Shown here: in pieces, positions 6,749-6,848 of the stretch
Position numbering within the stretch: the first letter of the stretch is position 1
Layout of the letters: each line of letters opens with the position of its first letter
Assembly (NCBI GenBank): GCA_030916665.1
Contig: JAUPWC010000234.1
Span: forward strand, 1-6,848
Direction: 5' to 3'
Source of the DNA: Verrucomicrobiota bacterium
GTDB lineage: Bacteria; Verrucomicrobiota; Verrucomicrobiia; Opitutales; Opitutaceae
DNA: 6,848 nt
Notes under the pieces: model-generated
The model's database searches: none
Told to the model about the DNA's origin: nothing
What the model saw: the letters and a program-made list of their open reading frames with translations, nothing else
Program-made: the position numbers and the translations under genes

Positions 6749-6813
6749 CCGGATTCCGCGATTGCCAGTGTGGCCCGCTGCGGGAGCAGCGGGATTTCTG
6801 TGTGCTGTCGCGA
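6749..6813 (+). repeat. Degenerate direct repeat, copy B
   Basis: CCGGATTCCGCG (6749-6760) and GTGCTGTCGCGA (6802-6813) repeat the ends of copy A, about 240-250 bases downstream of it. The insert contains the 8-bp hairpin at 6774-6793, which copy A lacks. Confidence 0.6.
6774..6793. repeat. Perfect 8-bp hairpin with GGGA tetraloop
   Basis: CCCGCTGC (6774-6781), loop GGGA (6782-6785) and GCAGCGGG (6786-6793) form a perfect stem. It is followed by ATTTCTGT, only a weak T-tract, so a terminator role is possible but unproven. On the opposite strand there is no T-run. Confidence 0.55.
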
Positions 6814-6848
6814 ATTTCTGTCCCTGCGCTCCCTCGCTGGGCTACAAA

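Larger units (their letters stand above)
6504..6848. other. Non-coding, repeat-rich region with no convincing gene
   Basis: I find no reading frame here with protein-like composition, no tRNA-like fold and no transposase. The frame at 6549-6746 (65 codons) runs through inverted repeats and has an Arg/Pro/Gly-rich translation typical of GC-rich non-coding DNA. The region instead holds a MITE- or REP-like imperfect palindrome, two pairs of 12-bp direct repeats and an 8-bp hairpin, each listed separately. Confidence 0.7.

Overview
The window is GC-rich bacterial DNA from a Gram-negative organism. That follows from a periplasmic TonB-C-type protein and a two-TM chemoreceptor. The style of the genes (a large multi-PAS hybrid kinase, a short secreted TonB-C protein, a chemoreceptor with no obvious Shine-Dalgarno and a HAMP-poor junction) reminds me of Opitutaceae (Verrucomicrobiota). 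This is a recognition-based guess, not a proof.

Layout, left to right. Bases 1-94 hold the possible N-terminus of a leftward gene that runs off the window. Bases 95-303 are intergenic, with a textbook rightward intrinsic terminator (163-193) and GC-rich hairpins. Bases 304-3978 encode, leftward, a 1224-residue membrane-bound hybrid sensor histidine kinase: about eight TM helices, a coiled coil, four PAS domains, HisKA/HATPase and a C-terminal receiver. A 121-bp divergent control region (3979-4099) separates it from two rightward genes. These are a small signal-peptide TonB-C-domain protein (4100-4462) and, 59 bases on, a 641-residue methyl-accepting chemotaxis protein (4522-6447). The chemoreceptor ends at a strong terminator (6480-6503). 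The remaining 345 bases carry no convincing gene but are full of inverted and direct repeats.

How they may work together: all three complete genes are envelope or signalling functions. The kinase and the chemoreceptor each join a sensory membrane module to a cytoplasmic phosphorelay or CheA output, and the TonB-C protein is probably co-transcribed with the chemoreceptor. No partner (CheA/CheW, separate response regulator, HPt protein, TonB-dependent receptor, ExbB/ExbD) lies in the window, so a functional link is inference only. I see no defence system, CRISPR array, phage or transposase gene. The less explained material is in the non-coding DNA: a candidate short transcript at 124-193, paired direct repeats in the divergent promoter region, and a repeat cluster after the chemoreceptor.
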